64,000 nucleotides of DNA, taken from Crambe crambe. Taxonomy: Eukaryota > Porifera > Demospongiae > Poecilosclerida > Crambeidae. Shown piece after piece: positions 11,676-23,491 of the stretch; position 1 is the first letter of the stretch, and each line of letters starts with the position of its first letter. The translations under genes were made by a program, and so were the position numbers. The stretch lies in the NCBI GenBank assembly GCA_963924555.1, contig OZ004590.1:6130001-6194000 (forward strand), given 5' to 3'. The notes below the pieces were generated by a model. The model was given only the letters and a program-made list of their open reading frames with translations. It did not search any database and was not told where the DNA came from.

Positions 11676-14600
11676 ATGGATATCATATATTATTTCATGA
11701 TAACTATGCTTGCTACTACTGGATTACTTCAGCATTCAGGTATAGTTAAGGACGTCAATTAGCTATCAATCTTTGCATTATAATTGTGTCTATTGTGCAG
11801 TGTCAGCTCAGATTGCTGATGTGCGTCTAACTGGTGGTTCAAGTCATTCAGGAACGCTGCAGTTTCTCAATTCTAGAACTAGTAGCTGGCAGAACTACTG
11901 TGGAATAATAAATAGCAGAACTCTATCCGTGATATGCCGCATGTTAGGACATGATTCTGATAGTCAAAGGATCTTAAGCTCAAGTGAGTAGAATTAGTTA
12001 TGCACTTATAACCTCCCAATAAACTGTATGGCCAGAATAAATTGCTCTCAATCATTTTTTTTAAGCAGATTCGATTATTAATGGGTATAATATCAATGCT
12101 TTATAATTTTATATGCTGTAGCTAGCTCATTTTGTACAGGAAAGGAATACGTTGAAAGATAAATATGTATGGTTCTCCTTCACTTTGAATCCTGCATCTC
12201 GAAACATCGCTTGCTTGAATTTTTGACAAATCTTGCCAACAACTGCAATAATAATACTGTGAAGTAGGAACGAGTCTTCAATCACCAAACCACCAAAATT
12301 AAATTTTCTGGCCACACAGTATATTTATTTATTCTAAACTAGCTATAATTTTTCATTATAGCCAAAGAAGAAGCATCTCAGACCTGTATGCTTTATTGAC
12401 TAGCTACTTTATAATGTCACATAGGAAGATATAGTTATGGTGGTGATTACTTGGGATTTTCTGTCAACTGTATTGGAGATGAAGCTACAATAGCGGATTG
12501 CAGAGTCAGTAATTATCACAGACGGTCCTCATGCTACCTAACTCAAGTCACCTGCCCAACATGTAAGTTATCATGCATGAGATCAAGATCAAACAAAATC
12601 CTGTGCATGCATGTAGCTATAAAACCTGCACATGGATGTAAAACATACATGTAGGAAGGCTACATAATATTATACACTGTAAACATTAGGAGATGGAATA
12701 GTATCCATGGATACCAGCTCAGCTGTCATCTATAAAGCTTTTCAGGTTAGCTGTCACCATGCAAAATACATTGTAGTAGAGTAGTGACTATAAACTCAAA
12801 TCTGTTAGACAGAACCACAAGTTGGTGAGATTTTCATAACTGTAACTACCTGCTCTAGTAATCAGATTAATTGTGGAGTTGCAGTGGTTATGGTAAACGA
12901 GCTACAGGTAAGCTTCCATAGTTGCTGTGGTCATGTACTAGTTAGAATCTTGAAAGCTGTGTGGTTGCAGAGGTTTCTCTGATGTTACAAACATCTATCA
13001 TCACAAGAGATCTAGTTACTCTCTTTCCGTCAGCCAATGTGAAGTGAAAACAAACAGTTTTAAATTTATTTTCATGTACAGTGCTGCTACATAGGCATGT
13101 CAATAGGAACTACCAGGACACTGTATCAACTTATGATCAAAGCCTATACTGGCCTACTGGTATAGCTATTGGTTTCCTGGATAATACTCTAACTCTGCCG
13201 TATTATGTATAATACCAAAAAGGTTTCTAATAATCACCTGAACATGGAAGATAACATTGCTTAATTTGATAGAGTATAATACTATCATTAGCTTATGGAT
13301 GAAGCTAAGTTCTGTTTTTAAAGTGAGTTTCATTTACATAGCAGCTTTTGCTAAGAAAGCAATCATCAGAGAATCTGATTGGACATGTACAGGTCATGTA
13401 ATCTGCACTAAATACTTATATCAGGGGCATTAAAAGCTCTCAGCCCTGGCTTATCAATGTTCACCTATCATAGGTATAAATGGATCTGTTCGTTTAACTG
13501 ATGGATTAGTTCCAGAACAAGGTAATGTTGAAGTCTGCATTGATGGATCATGGTCCAGTGTGTGCAGTAGGAGTTCTTGGGACTATAAGGACTCCTTTGT
13601 TGTGTGTAGGCAACTTGGCTATCCTGCCACTCAAGCAGGTATTTAAATAGCATATCAATCCCTTCTTAGTTTTTGCCTCAGCACTGAAGTGCCGATCAAG
13701 GCACAGTGCTGGAAGTGACAGACACATGTCCATATCTATATGCATGCATGTGCATGACCTTTAATGCATGATGCATGAACCAGTGTTGCTAACCAGAAAA
13801 TCAAGACCAATGAGAGCAGAGGCAGTAGGTAAGTTAATGATCATCTAAGAAAGGGAGCAAGAAAACTAACATAAAAGTCATAAACAGTGAGTATAAAGCT
13901 ATGATTGCCTCAAAGGACAGCCCAAAAGAAAACTTTGAACAGCAAGAGCATAGGGTACAAAGTAGGCCAGTTAATGGTCGTTTGGTTGTTTGAAGAAAAC
14001 CAACAAAGCTATATATCTATGATTTATCTATAGAAGCATTAATAATGAACAATAATGACATCATAAATTGGCCAAGACATCTTTTAAAAGACAAACGTGT
14101 TTAAAAATCTAAACAAGGATATAGCATTGGGTATACGAAATCATAAGGTATACTTCACACTTGCCATTCTAAAAACTAATAGTTGCTTATCATAACTTTT
14201 GTTGTTTCATCCACAGTGCATACTGCCAAGATACTTAATAGTCGCATAGGCTTCGTGCCATCCAGTAATATCTACCACTGCATTGGAAATGAGAGTTCTC
14301 TACTTGACTGTAACTATGGATCCTATCAGTCATGTCAATATGATAACTCAGTTGGTCTCTATCGACAAATCAATATTTTTTGCAGAGGAAACCTTGCAGG
14401 TACAATTAACTGATTTTCTTCTTTTTTTCTTAAACTATGGAAATAGAAGCATTTCGGGGGAGCACACATGCTAATTTTACCCAAAAGAAGCTGCATTGTT
14501 AGAATGTATGTGAGATAATAGTAGAAATCCTCCCTAGAGTGGGACTCACTATGCTTGCCCCAATCAAGTATTGACCTATGCAAAAGATATATTGCTACTA

Positions 14601-17600
14601 AAAATGCATGGTAATAATTTCCATCAATAAATGCATTCCTTTCTTAGTCATTTGAGAAGTATATACAAGCCTGCGGCCTGAAGGTCATGTGCATGTGTAG
14701 ATATGGACATACATACCATCATAGATAGTCGCTTCCAGCACTGCACATTGGCACTTCACCATAATTAGCTGGTTTTTATATTAGAAACCATCCAATGCAC
14801 TCCTGGGGCAATGCGTCTTTCTGGTGGTAGGGATCAGTTCGAGGGAAGAGTTGAGGTGTGCAGTAATGGAGTGTGGGGAACTGTGAGTCGTACAGGATGG
14901 GACTCCAATGATGCTACTGTGGCCTGCAGACAACTTGAATTCCTTCAAGGAAGTGGAATAGTAACAAGTTAGTCAATTGTTCATTGTGATCTTCATAGCT
15001 GAGCTATCATCATCAAGGAGTTATGTAGAGAAACAATGTCCACATGTCATAATGTCAGCAGTATGCTATGATTCTGATATACTATGCACAGGAGTTACAT
15101 TGCAAACTTTTGGACCTGGTGTGGGACCAATTATACTGTATAATTTGAGGTGCACTGGATCTGAAAGAAGACTTGTGGACTGTCCATATTCTTATGGTAC
15201 TGGCCATGGTAATGATGCTGGTGTGAGGTGTCAACATAATCCATCACCAGGTAATGCCATGTAGCAGATTGGGAGGGAAGGGGACATATGTGCCACCATG
15301 TACCAAAGGACTTGGCTTTTGAATCATTTATCATATTTTATCTTCAGTTCATAGATGCACTTTTGGAGAGGTTCGTCTTGTTGGAGGAAACAGTTCCAGT
15401 GAAGGGCGAGTAGAGATGTGCTACAGAGGAGTGTGGGGGTCCATATGCACTTCTGGATGGAGTAACAATGATGCTTTTGTGGTGTGTAGACAGTTAGGAT
15501 TCCAAGGAGAAAGTAAATCAAAGAGGAAAACACTCAAACTATGAAGTTATAAAATGTTGCTTTCACAGATAACATGGCAATTACATCTCTAGCCTATGGT
15601 GAGGGATCTGGCCCTTATTTACTAAGTGGAGTTGGATGCAGTGGTCATGAAAGGAATCTAACAGAATGCTCACGTTCATATTCACAAATTGGATTACACA
15701 TTTGCTCCTCTAGACAGGATGCTGGAGTTCGCTGTGAAGGTGAATAAGCGAAATGTATGGTGTGGCCCATTATTAGCTGTTTTAGGGCATCAGTTGTGTT
15801 CTGTTCAAAGGCTATATCAGCATAACATCAGCACACCACCTAAAATTATTATAGAGCTTAATTGAACTACACATGACAATTGCATTTCATTTTATATAAT
15901 TATGGCTTTCAGTTAGGTGTAACCATGGTGATGTGCGGGTATACGGAGGAAACAGCAGAGCAGATGGTTTAGCTCAAGTGTGCATCAATGGACTGTGGGC
16001 AAAAATATGCTACCAGAATTGGAATATTAACAACAGCAATGTGTTCTGTAGACAATTACTTGGAAGAGAGAGTATAGGTATAAGGGTATGACAGCAGTGT
16101 TATTAAGTGACACATGCACACATTATACACACACAGTCACATACACAACTATAAATTCATGCTAATGGGTTAGCTGGGTAAAAAATTAGCTATTTTATGT
16201 GAATATCTACAAGCACATTTATTTGTATAACTACTCATTAACTATTATGTATGTTATTTATTTCGTAGCTGCACTATATACTACTTACTGGAACGGAAGA
16301 GTCACCCCTTCCCTCATGAATGTTGTATGTAATGAAATCAGTGCAACAATTACCCATGGCTGCAGTTATCAGTATACAAATTCAAGTTGTACCAGCGTAC
16401 ATATTGGTTGTTATGGTTAGTAGCTATCATAATAAGTTAGTACCTATCATAATAAGTTAGTAGCTATCATAATAAGCAATATAGGAGTTATAGTTTTGCA
16501 ATTGCTAGCTATTGATGATTGTGTTGATGGGTCTATACGTCTGACTGATGGAAGTGGAAGCAATAATGGAGTTGTGGAGATCTGTCTGGATGGTGCATGG
16601 GGAACTATAACTTCCTCAGCCTGGGACACACCTGATGTACAAGTACTATGCCGCCAACTAGGATTTCCATGGGATTGTGAGTTTTATGAGAGTAAAAGAT
16701 GACTACAATTATATCAATGTACCAATCAGTAAACACAATAAGTGGATAGTGGAAGTAGATATGTGTATGGTGGGGTCTGCAGCTAAAATAATTGGCAAGT
16801 CCATATTAAGGAAGGGCTCTAGTAATATTCAACGGGTAAACGGACCATCACCCTATGTATATGCATGGGTAAACTGAGCATGCACACTCACCCTCTGCCC
16901 ATAATACTTGCAGCTCACTGCTTTTTTATATCATGCAGAAAGTCAAATTATTAATAATGCATAATTTCATAGGGTCTGGGTATCACAGTATTCGAAAAAC
17001 TCAAAGCCGATTACCTAACTTGCTGTTTCAAGTATATTGTAACGGGAATGAAGATGCTCTGCTGAACTGCAGCTACAATAGGCGCTTATCACTCTCACAA
17101 TCTTCTGGTACTAGTGCCTTGAACTATATGGGCTACTCAGCAGCTGCTGTGACATGTCAAGGGAATTCCAGTCAACTTAGTGATGAATGTACCTCAGGTG
17201 ATGTGAGACTTGCCAATTCCTCCAACAATAACATGGAGGGAAGAGTGGAAATCTGCACCAGTGGCATGTGGGTCAGTGTTTGCGACCGCAGCTGGAGCAA
17301 ATATGAAACACAAATTTTTTGTAAACAGCTCCTTGGTTATCCAATCCCAGGTATATATTAATGCATAGCTGATTAGTCTGTCACTCGTGTATTTAGACAG
17401 GTTTGACTGTTGAATTAATAGCATTGTAAGATAAATGAAATCATACAAATCAGACCACCCTGTATTAGACCACCTCTCTATTAAGGGCTACTCTACCATG
17501 TCCTAACGACAGCCAACTACAGTGAAAATATGATTACTGGGATATAGGGAAATAATATATTTAAGGAAGTTGAACACAAGATGTGCCATGTATGATAGAT

Positions 17601-20600
17601 CCACTGCATGTCTATGTTTTGTATGGAATGCAGTCATTTCCATATACTTATATATAGCTGTAGGATCATTTGAAATCAATGGAGGATTTTATGGAACAGG
17701 AAATAATCCAGTTGTTCGTCAAGTCTATTGCAATAATGATTATAACACTCCAGACATAAACTCATGTACAATTAACCATCAACTGTTTGGATCTGAATGC
17801 CATGAAAGACAAGTTGGTGTTCTGTGTCAAGGTATGACCTATGCAATATGTTAGCTTTAGCTCTCCCAAATCCTGAATTCTGTGTTAGGATTATTATTTA
17901 TATAAAAATACCATATACGAGTTAATTTTGGCGGGAGTTTTATTTAGTGTTTGTACCCAAGAAGGCTATTGGCGGACATTATTATTGGCGGCGGCGGTGC
18001 ATTATTGTGCACGCTGCTTCCCTTTCTTTTTTTTTGGCTAGTTTGCTCAGTCCTCTTCACTTCACGATCTATCTCTTTTAACTGAGCTTCCGTCAAGGAA
18101 ACACTCCCTTTCCTCCTTCTTCAAGAACTTTCAAAGAGCCATCACGATCGCAAACAGCTGGAAATGAGTAATCTTGATCTTGAGCATGCAGCTCATTGCT
18201 TGCTGCGTGCGCAAGATACACTCGAGCCCCACCCCCGGGCCCGCCCCCCATAGCTATAGATATGATATGATATTGGCAGACATTATTATTGGCGGTTCCA
18301 AGACAGACCGCCAAACCGTCAAATTTAATACACCGCCAAATTTAACTCGTATACGGTAGGCAAGATCATTATGCTAGCCTGTATGCTTTTCTTTATAGGT
18401 TCAGTTTTCCATGTCACAGTCACTTCAAACACAACTGGTCCAGTTCCACTTGGTAGTGCTGTTGAGTTGCACTGCTCCATAAGCCCTGACCCATCAATAG
18501 GCAGACCAATACAACTGAGGTATAGGTGGAGAGGAAACTATGGAGGTTGGAGCACCTCTAGCTTCAGTCCCAATATGACACTGACTGTTCATGTGTCACA
18601 CTATGAAACAAGCTACTTTTGCAGTGTTTATATCAGTGATTACATTGTGGGTGTTGGTAGCATCATTATTAAAGGAAGAGGTGAGATAAGAACTATAATA
18701 TTATAAAGATGATCTGATTGTTGATGTTATTTCAGAATTATTGATCCCTGTCCTCAAAGTATCTCCTATAGAATTGGTGGAACAGAATAACTTGACATTA
18801 GGAGTGAATGTCACTTCTGATAGTGCCGAATACATCATGAGGAATCTGAATTGGTACTTTAATGGCATCATAATTGGAAACTCTTCCAATACATTCATCT
18901 CCAATGGCAACAAAACATTGACTATAACTGATGGTACTGCTGGAGAGTATGAAGTGAGGTATGATGGACTGCTCCTGAACAACCCTTATGACAGTACTTG
19001 TGAGAAAATGATTCTTAAGAACTTAAGACACCATCCTTTATTTAAACCAGTAAAGTTCTTCATCAACACACAAGGTAAAGACTTCTACCTGATTACAATG
19101 CACTTATCCCTATGTAAATTTATCACAGAGATGATGAATAGGAAACCTGACATCAACATACAAGTCAATGGTGCAATAGAGAGTGTTATTACCTTCACAA
19201 ATGGTGATAACTTCACTCTTAAGGCCGTGGGACAACTTGCAACATCAATCGAACCAAGCGAAGTTGATATAGTCTGGTACTTCAATGGCAATTCTGTGGG
19301 ATCATCAAGTCGTGTTCTGAATCGAAACTTTATTTCCAGAGACTTGATACGCACTAGTTCTACCTACAATTATGCTGGAATTTATGAAGCGCTGCTTATC
19401 TGGAATATGAATCAAGAATGCTCCTCTTATTACAGACAGTTATCAAGCAACCGAGTGATTTTAGCAAGAACAAGTATTGAAGTTAGTTACCATGGTGAGC
19501 AGTTGTTATTGTACACTTCAAAACACATTATTGATGTGACATTCTTTATGCAGTGTCTCTTGATCACTCCTTCTCTGCTGATAAGAATGCACTGTTTTCA
19601 AGTGAAGTAGCTCTCCTGAGGTGTTCTGCCACTATCAGGTATCCTCCACTGTCCAGTATCTCCATAGTGAAGAATGACATCACTCTTCAAACAACCTCTG
19701 GTACCACTCTCTCAGTGAGAACTGGTCGGATGGGAGTGAGTACATTTGGTCTGTATTGGTGCAGAGTGAACACCACTGGAGCACCAATAATTTCACTGAA
19801 AGTGATAATAAAAGAGAAAAGTGAGCATCATAGCTTTCTTCTTCTTCTTCTTCTTCTTCTTCTTTCATCATTTATTATCATTATTCACAGCTCATTTGAG
19901 GATACAGTTTCAAATGAGAGGACCTTTGGAGTGTAGCGAAAATACTGTAAGTTATAGTGTCAATATATGCAATTCTACTCTCAATAATAACTATACACAT
20001 CAATAAATCATAGGTCTTCATACAAATGGTTGAAGCAAGTGTTACTGCCAAGCTGGGAAAAGACTGTTCTTGTAATATAACTGCTAACGACTTACAAATG
20101 TCTTCACTGCAATGCAACAATGCTCAAACTGTTACATTCTCGACTTTGGTGGTGTTCTCCAGTGACAGTGGTGATGAAACTGCATCCACACTTACCAACA
20201 GGTTCTCTTCTCAAGTATCAGCATCTGCTGTATCCCTCAACTTGGATGGAACTGAAGTTCTCGTTACGTCTGCTTGTAGTGGTGACTGCAGCTCCAATGT
20301 TGGTGCTTATGTCGGACTGTTTTTTGGTGGAGCATTGTTTTGTGCAGTTCTTATAGCACTTCTTGTTGTGGTTGCATACTTAATGTAAGTCAAAAAGAAC
20401 TGACTTTATATTCAGTTAGTGAGCATTAATTGAGATACAGTCTAACAGCAGAACTAAGGTCCTAACTGCAATAAGTATAAGTCACTGTCCCTTTCAAGTT
20501 CATGCCTAGGAATAAGCCGTGGTTCATGTACACTTGACTGTATACCCATTTTACCTCAATTATGTCAGCAACTCATTGATATGTATTCAGCATAAACCAA

Positions 20601-20865
20601 TTAGCATGCTATTATGACTAGATATCGGAGGAAGTCATCTAAGAATGCAGACCCACCGAAAGTTGTTAATGTGACTACTGAGGGAGAAGTCCGTTACTCC
20701 AACCGTAGTGGAGAGTTGCAAGTCAAAGAAAAACCTGCCGAAGTGTATAAGAAGAAGCCTAAAGCTCCTCCTGCTAAGACTAAGCCTAAAGTGGAGCAGA
20801 ATGAAGAGCTATATGAGCCCTATGAGCTGGATGACCAACAAGAAGTATATGAGTGTGTCGATTGA
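11676..20865 (+). CDS. Receptor gene B: signal peptide, 7 SRCR, 4 Ig-like, TM, tyrosine-rich tail
   Basis: Predicted single-pass receptor of about 1453 aa. Exons: 11676-11739, 11801-11983, 12425-12562, 13474-13638, 14217-14399, 14785-14967, 15092-15250, 15348-15512, 15569-15739, 15913-16077, 16269-16415, 16509-16676, 16973-17350, 17664-17831, 18399-18680, 18736-19074, 19129-19494, 19554-19820, 19891-19946, 20014-20384, 20622-20865; total 4362 nt. The signal peptide begins [17 protein letters not shown]1 (11801-12562) has an atypical first half lacking the usual first cysteine; SRCR2-7 are more regular. The end of SRCR6 and the start of SRCR7 share exon 16973-17350. Four Ig-like exons span 18399-19820. 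The TM exon ends VVVAYL, and the tail ends [19 protein letters not shown] second 3' cassette follows at 21139-22291 and may provide an alternative tail. Confidence 0.85.
17909..18358. mobile_element. 450-bp MITE in gene B intron (SRCR7 to Ig1)
   Basis: The terminal inverted repeats are TACCATATACGAGTTAATTT at the left and the complement of TACCGTATACGAGTTAAATT at the right, followed inward by TTGGCGG. The interior is relatively GC-rich, with repeated 'ggcgg' and a CCCCGGGCCCG patch. There is no convincing ORF. Genes C (36211-36660) and D (52737-53186) carry the same 450 bp at the same place. Gene A does not, so the insertion came after the A lineage split off. Confidence 0.8.
19835..19866 (+). 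repeat. (CTT)n microsatellite in gene B Ig4 intron
   Basis: A run of CTT units forms the polypyrimidine stretch before the small exon at 19891. Run length varies among copies: 38143-38175 (C), 54665-54690 (D), and longer in B' (21228-21265). Gene A has no such run. Confidence 0.85.
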
Positions 20866-20892
20866 AAAAAAATCGTCTGTGGATTTTATAAC

Positions 20893-20898
20893 AATAAA
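20893..20898 (+). promoter_or_regulatory. Likely polyadenylation signal of gene B
   Basis: AATAAA lies 28 nt after the gene B stop codon. The same motif is conserved behind the first tails of C and D (near 39204 and 55726). If used, it would end transcripts before the second cassette; read-through would be needed to use B'. Confidence 0.5.
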
Positions 20899-21138
20899 CA
20901 GTGTGTGTTACTAGAGCAGAAGAACAGATGTTTACTCCTTGTAGCTAGAGTTTATGCGTATACAGTCGTGTGCATGACCTTCAAATATATTTTTCATCAG
21001 CCTCTTATACGAGACATAATACTGTTTAGGGGTCAAGGTATGTAGTACTCCTCATGTCCAATATCCAAGACTAAAGTATAACTGCATAGCCATTGCAGTT
21101 TGGTAACAGGAATGTAGGCTGTGCATGACCTCTTATCT

Positions 21139-22291
21139 GGTCTATATCGGTGCAGAGTGAACACCACTGGAGCACCAATAATTTCACTGAAAGTGATAAT
21201 AAAAGAGAAAAGTGAGCATCATAGCTTTCTTCTTCTTCTTCTTCTTCTTCTTCTTCTTCTTCTTTCATCATTATTCACAGCTCGTTTGAGGATACAGTTT
21301 CAAATGAAAGGACCCTTGAAGTGTAGAGAAAATACTGTAAGTTATAGTGTCAATATACAATTCTACTCTCAATATTAGCACATATTAATAAATCATAGGT
21401 TTTTATGGGAAGGGTTGAAGCAAGTGTTATTGCCAAGCTGAGAGAAGACTGTTCTTGCAATATAACTGCTAATGATTTATAAATGTCTTCACTGCAATGC
21501 AACAATGCTCAAACTGTTACATTCTCAACTTTGGTGGTGTTCTCCAGTGACAGTGGTGATGAAACCGCATCCACACTTACTAACAGGTTCTCTTCTCAAG
21601 TGTCAGCATCTGCCATATCCCTCAACTTGGATGGAACTGAAGCTCTCATTACGTCTGCTTGTAGTGGTGACTGCAGCTCCAATGTTGGTGCTTATGTCGG
21701 ACTCTTTTTTGGTGGAGCATTGTTTTGTGCAGTTCTTATAGCACTGCTTGTTGTGGTTGCATACTTAATGTAAGTAAGTCAAAAAGAACTGCATGGCCAT
21801 GGTTCTGCACTTAGCAAGTTAGTGAGTATAGTGACTATTCAAATACAGTCTTTTTTTAATAGTAGAAGTACACTGTCCCTTTCCAGTTCATGGAACCATG
21901 TACACTTACTGTACGTATACCATTTACCTCATGATAAACTTATACAAATATTATGTCACTGATTATGCATAGTTACATATTGTAAACATGAGTATTCAGC
22001 ATAAACCAATACAAGTAAGTACACAATGTTATGACTAGATATCGGAGGAAGTCATCTAGGAATGTAAGCCCACCAAGAGTTGTTAAAGTGACTACTGAGG
22101 GAGAAGTCCGTTACTCCAACCGTAGCGGAGAGCTGCAAGTCAAAGAAAAACCTGCCAAAGTGTACAAGAAGAAGCCTAAAGCTCCTGCTAAGACTAAGCC
22201 TGAAGTGGAGCAGAATAAGGATTTATACGAACCCTATGAGCTGGATGACCAACAAGAAGCAGGCAGTGAAATATACGAGTGTGTCGATTGA
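21139..22291 (+). pseudogene. Second 3' cassette B' of gene B (part Ig4, small exon, TM exon with stop, tail exon)
   Basis: This is a tandem duplicate of the 3' end of a receptor gene. It starts inside the Ig4 exon (21139-21211, no acceptor), followed by the small exon (21281-21336), the membrane-proximal/TM exon (21399-21769) and a tail exon (22039-22291). The TM exon has a nonsense change: codon CAA in the other copies is TAA at 21480-21482, after ITANDL. Past that point the exon is intact to VVVAYL. All splice sites except the missing Ig4 acceptor look usable, and the phases match cassette 1. The cassette could therefore be a decaying duplicate or an alternative 3' end. The nonsense codon is also present in C'. 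Confidence 0.75.
22039..22291 (+). CDS. Alternative cytoplasmic tail exon (type 2) behind gene B
   Basis: The open tail exon has an acceptor (gactag) and phase 2 like the first tail. It reads YRRKSSRNVSPPRV...[19 protein letters not shown] and ends LYEPYELDD...GSEIYECVD. Its C-terminal part is the same as the tail of gene A and longer by a few residues than the type 1 tail of gene B. Because phases match, the gene B TM exon (ending 20384) could splice to it directly, skipping the nonsense-bearing TM exon. No transcript evidence is available here. Confidence 0.5.
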
Positions 22292-23434
22292 AAAAAAAAT
22301 TGTTCGTGGATTTAACGATAAACAGTAGCTAAAGAGCAGATGTTGTTTACTCTTCGTAGCTAGAATTTATGCTTATACAGTTTGTGTGCATGACCTTTGA
22401 ATATATATATTTCATCACAGAAGACAAACACCTATCGTCACTACTATGTATGTAAGAATGTTCTGGTAACTTGTTTAGTGGTTTAGGTATGCAAAACCCT
22501 ATCATTTCTCATGTCCAATACCCAAAACTAAAGTATAAACTTAAGTAGGATATACTGTTTAGTGCATAGTTGCAGTTTGATAACTGCATGGATGACGTAG
22601 CTGTTATTATAATATTATACAAATACAACATGAAAGTATCTGGTCCTTGCAAGTCATTAGCTATAGCTACAGTGAAACCTATAGCAACCACCTCTGGGCC
22701 ACAATAAAGTGGTCTTAATAGGGTGGTGGTCGGTCAATAGGTCAATATCAATTGTGAAGGCACTTTTGGAACACAATCGAGTTGTCCTTATAGAAGGGTG
22801 GTTTCTGGATACAGGACACACACTGCTCTAGTTCTGACCATTACGATAACAAACTTGTGTATTCCAAAAAATTATTTAAAAAATGTTCACTGTAAAAACA
22901 AGAGTGTGTACTTTATACCGCATAAATGTTCCAGAGCATTTCTTAGATATATATTTTCATCCTAGAGTGTGGGATTATCCCACATGCAGGGTGTACCGTT
23001 ACTCAGTAAGCATTCCTTTGGTGTATTAAGTACATACTCTACTCTTGTTTTGGCTACTTAACTTCAAGTGGTTGCTATGAAGCCTTTTTTGTTTTTTTGT
23101 TGTTGTTTTTTGCTCAATGTTATTGCAAGCTTTCTGCATCATTTATTATTTGAACGATGATGATCACTGTAAAGTGATCTCAAGTGATCAAGTGATAAAA
23201 ATGTCTATTTATAATTAAAAAAATCATTTGGTATTATTGTTTGGATGGCTCCTATTATTCACAAAAGTGCAGGCTTGTGAGTGCACACCCCTAGACTTTA
23301 AAATGTGCCTACTAGCTACACACTGTGAAAATGAAAGTGTATGCTGCACAACTATTGTGTGTATATTAGTGTATTAGTGAATACATTGTACACCTGGTGT
23401 GGTGTGCATACGTATAATGCTTTAGTGCAGCCCT

Positions 23435-23491
23435 ATACCACGTTGCAGACCCTACTAGCTATAATAGCTAGTAGGGTCTGCAACGTGGTAT
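23435..23491. repeat. 57-bp perfect palindrome at left end of the transposon
   Basis: ATACCACGTTGCAGACCCTA and its continuation are followed by their exact reverse complement around an ATAAT centre. It contains the element's terminal sequence TAGGGTCTGCAAC in both orientations, as if the left end had been copied onto itself. The same palindrome is at 41728-41784. Confidence 0.85.

Noticed and set aside
18174-18359. Short open frames inside the 450-bp MITE
   Set aside because: They span the inverted-repeat element and its end; there is no similarity to any protein, and copies in C and D follow the DNA, not a protein constraint.
18701-18982. Minus-strand open frames over the Ig2 and Ig3 exons
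   Set aside because: These are antisense shadows of well-supported + strand exons with conserved splice sites.
19680-19871. Minus-strand open frame with poly-glutamate (and copies in C, D and the cassettes)
   Set aside because: It is the reverse strand of the (CTT)n microsatellite plus the Ig4 exon; it has no independent support.
21139-21211. Complete Ig4 exon in cassette B'
   Set aside because: Only the last ~73 bp match and there is no acceptor in the needed phase; the only upstream AG gives the wrong phase.
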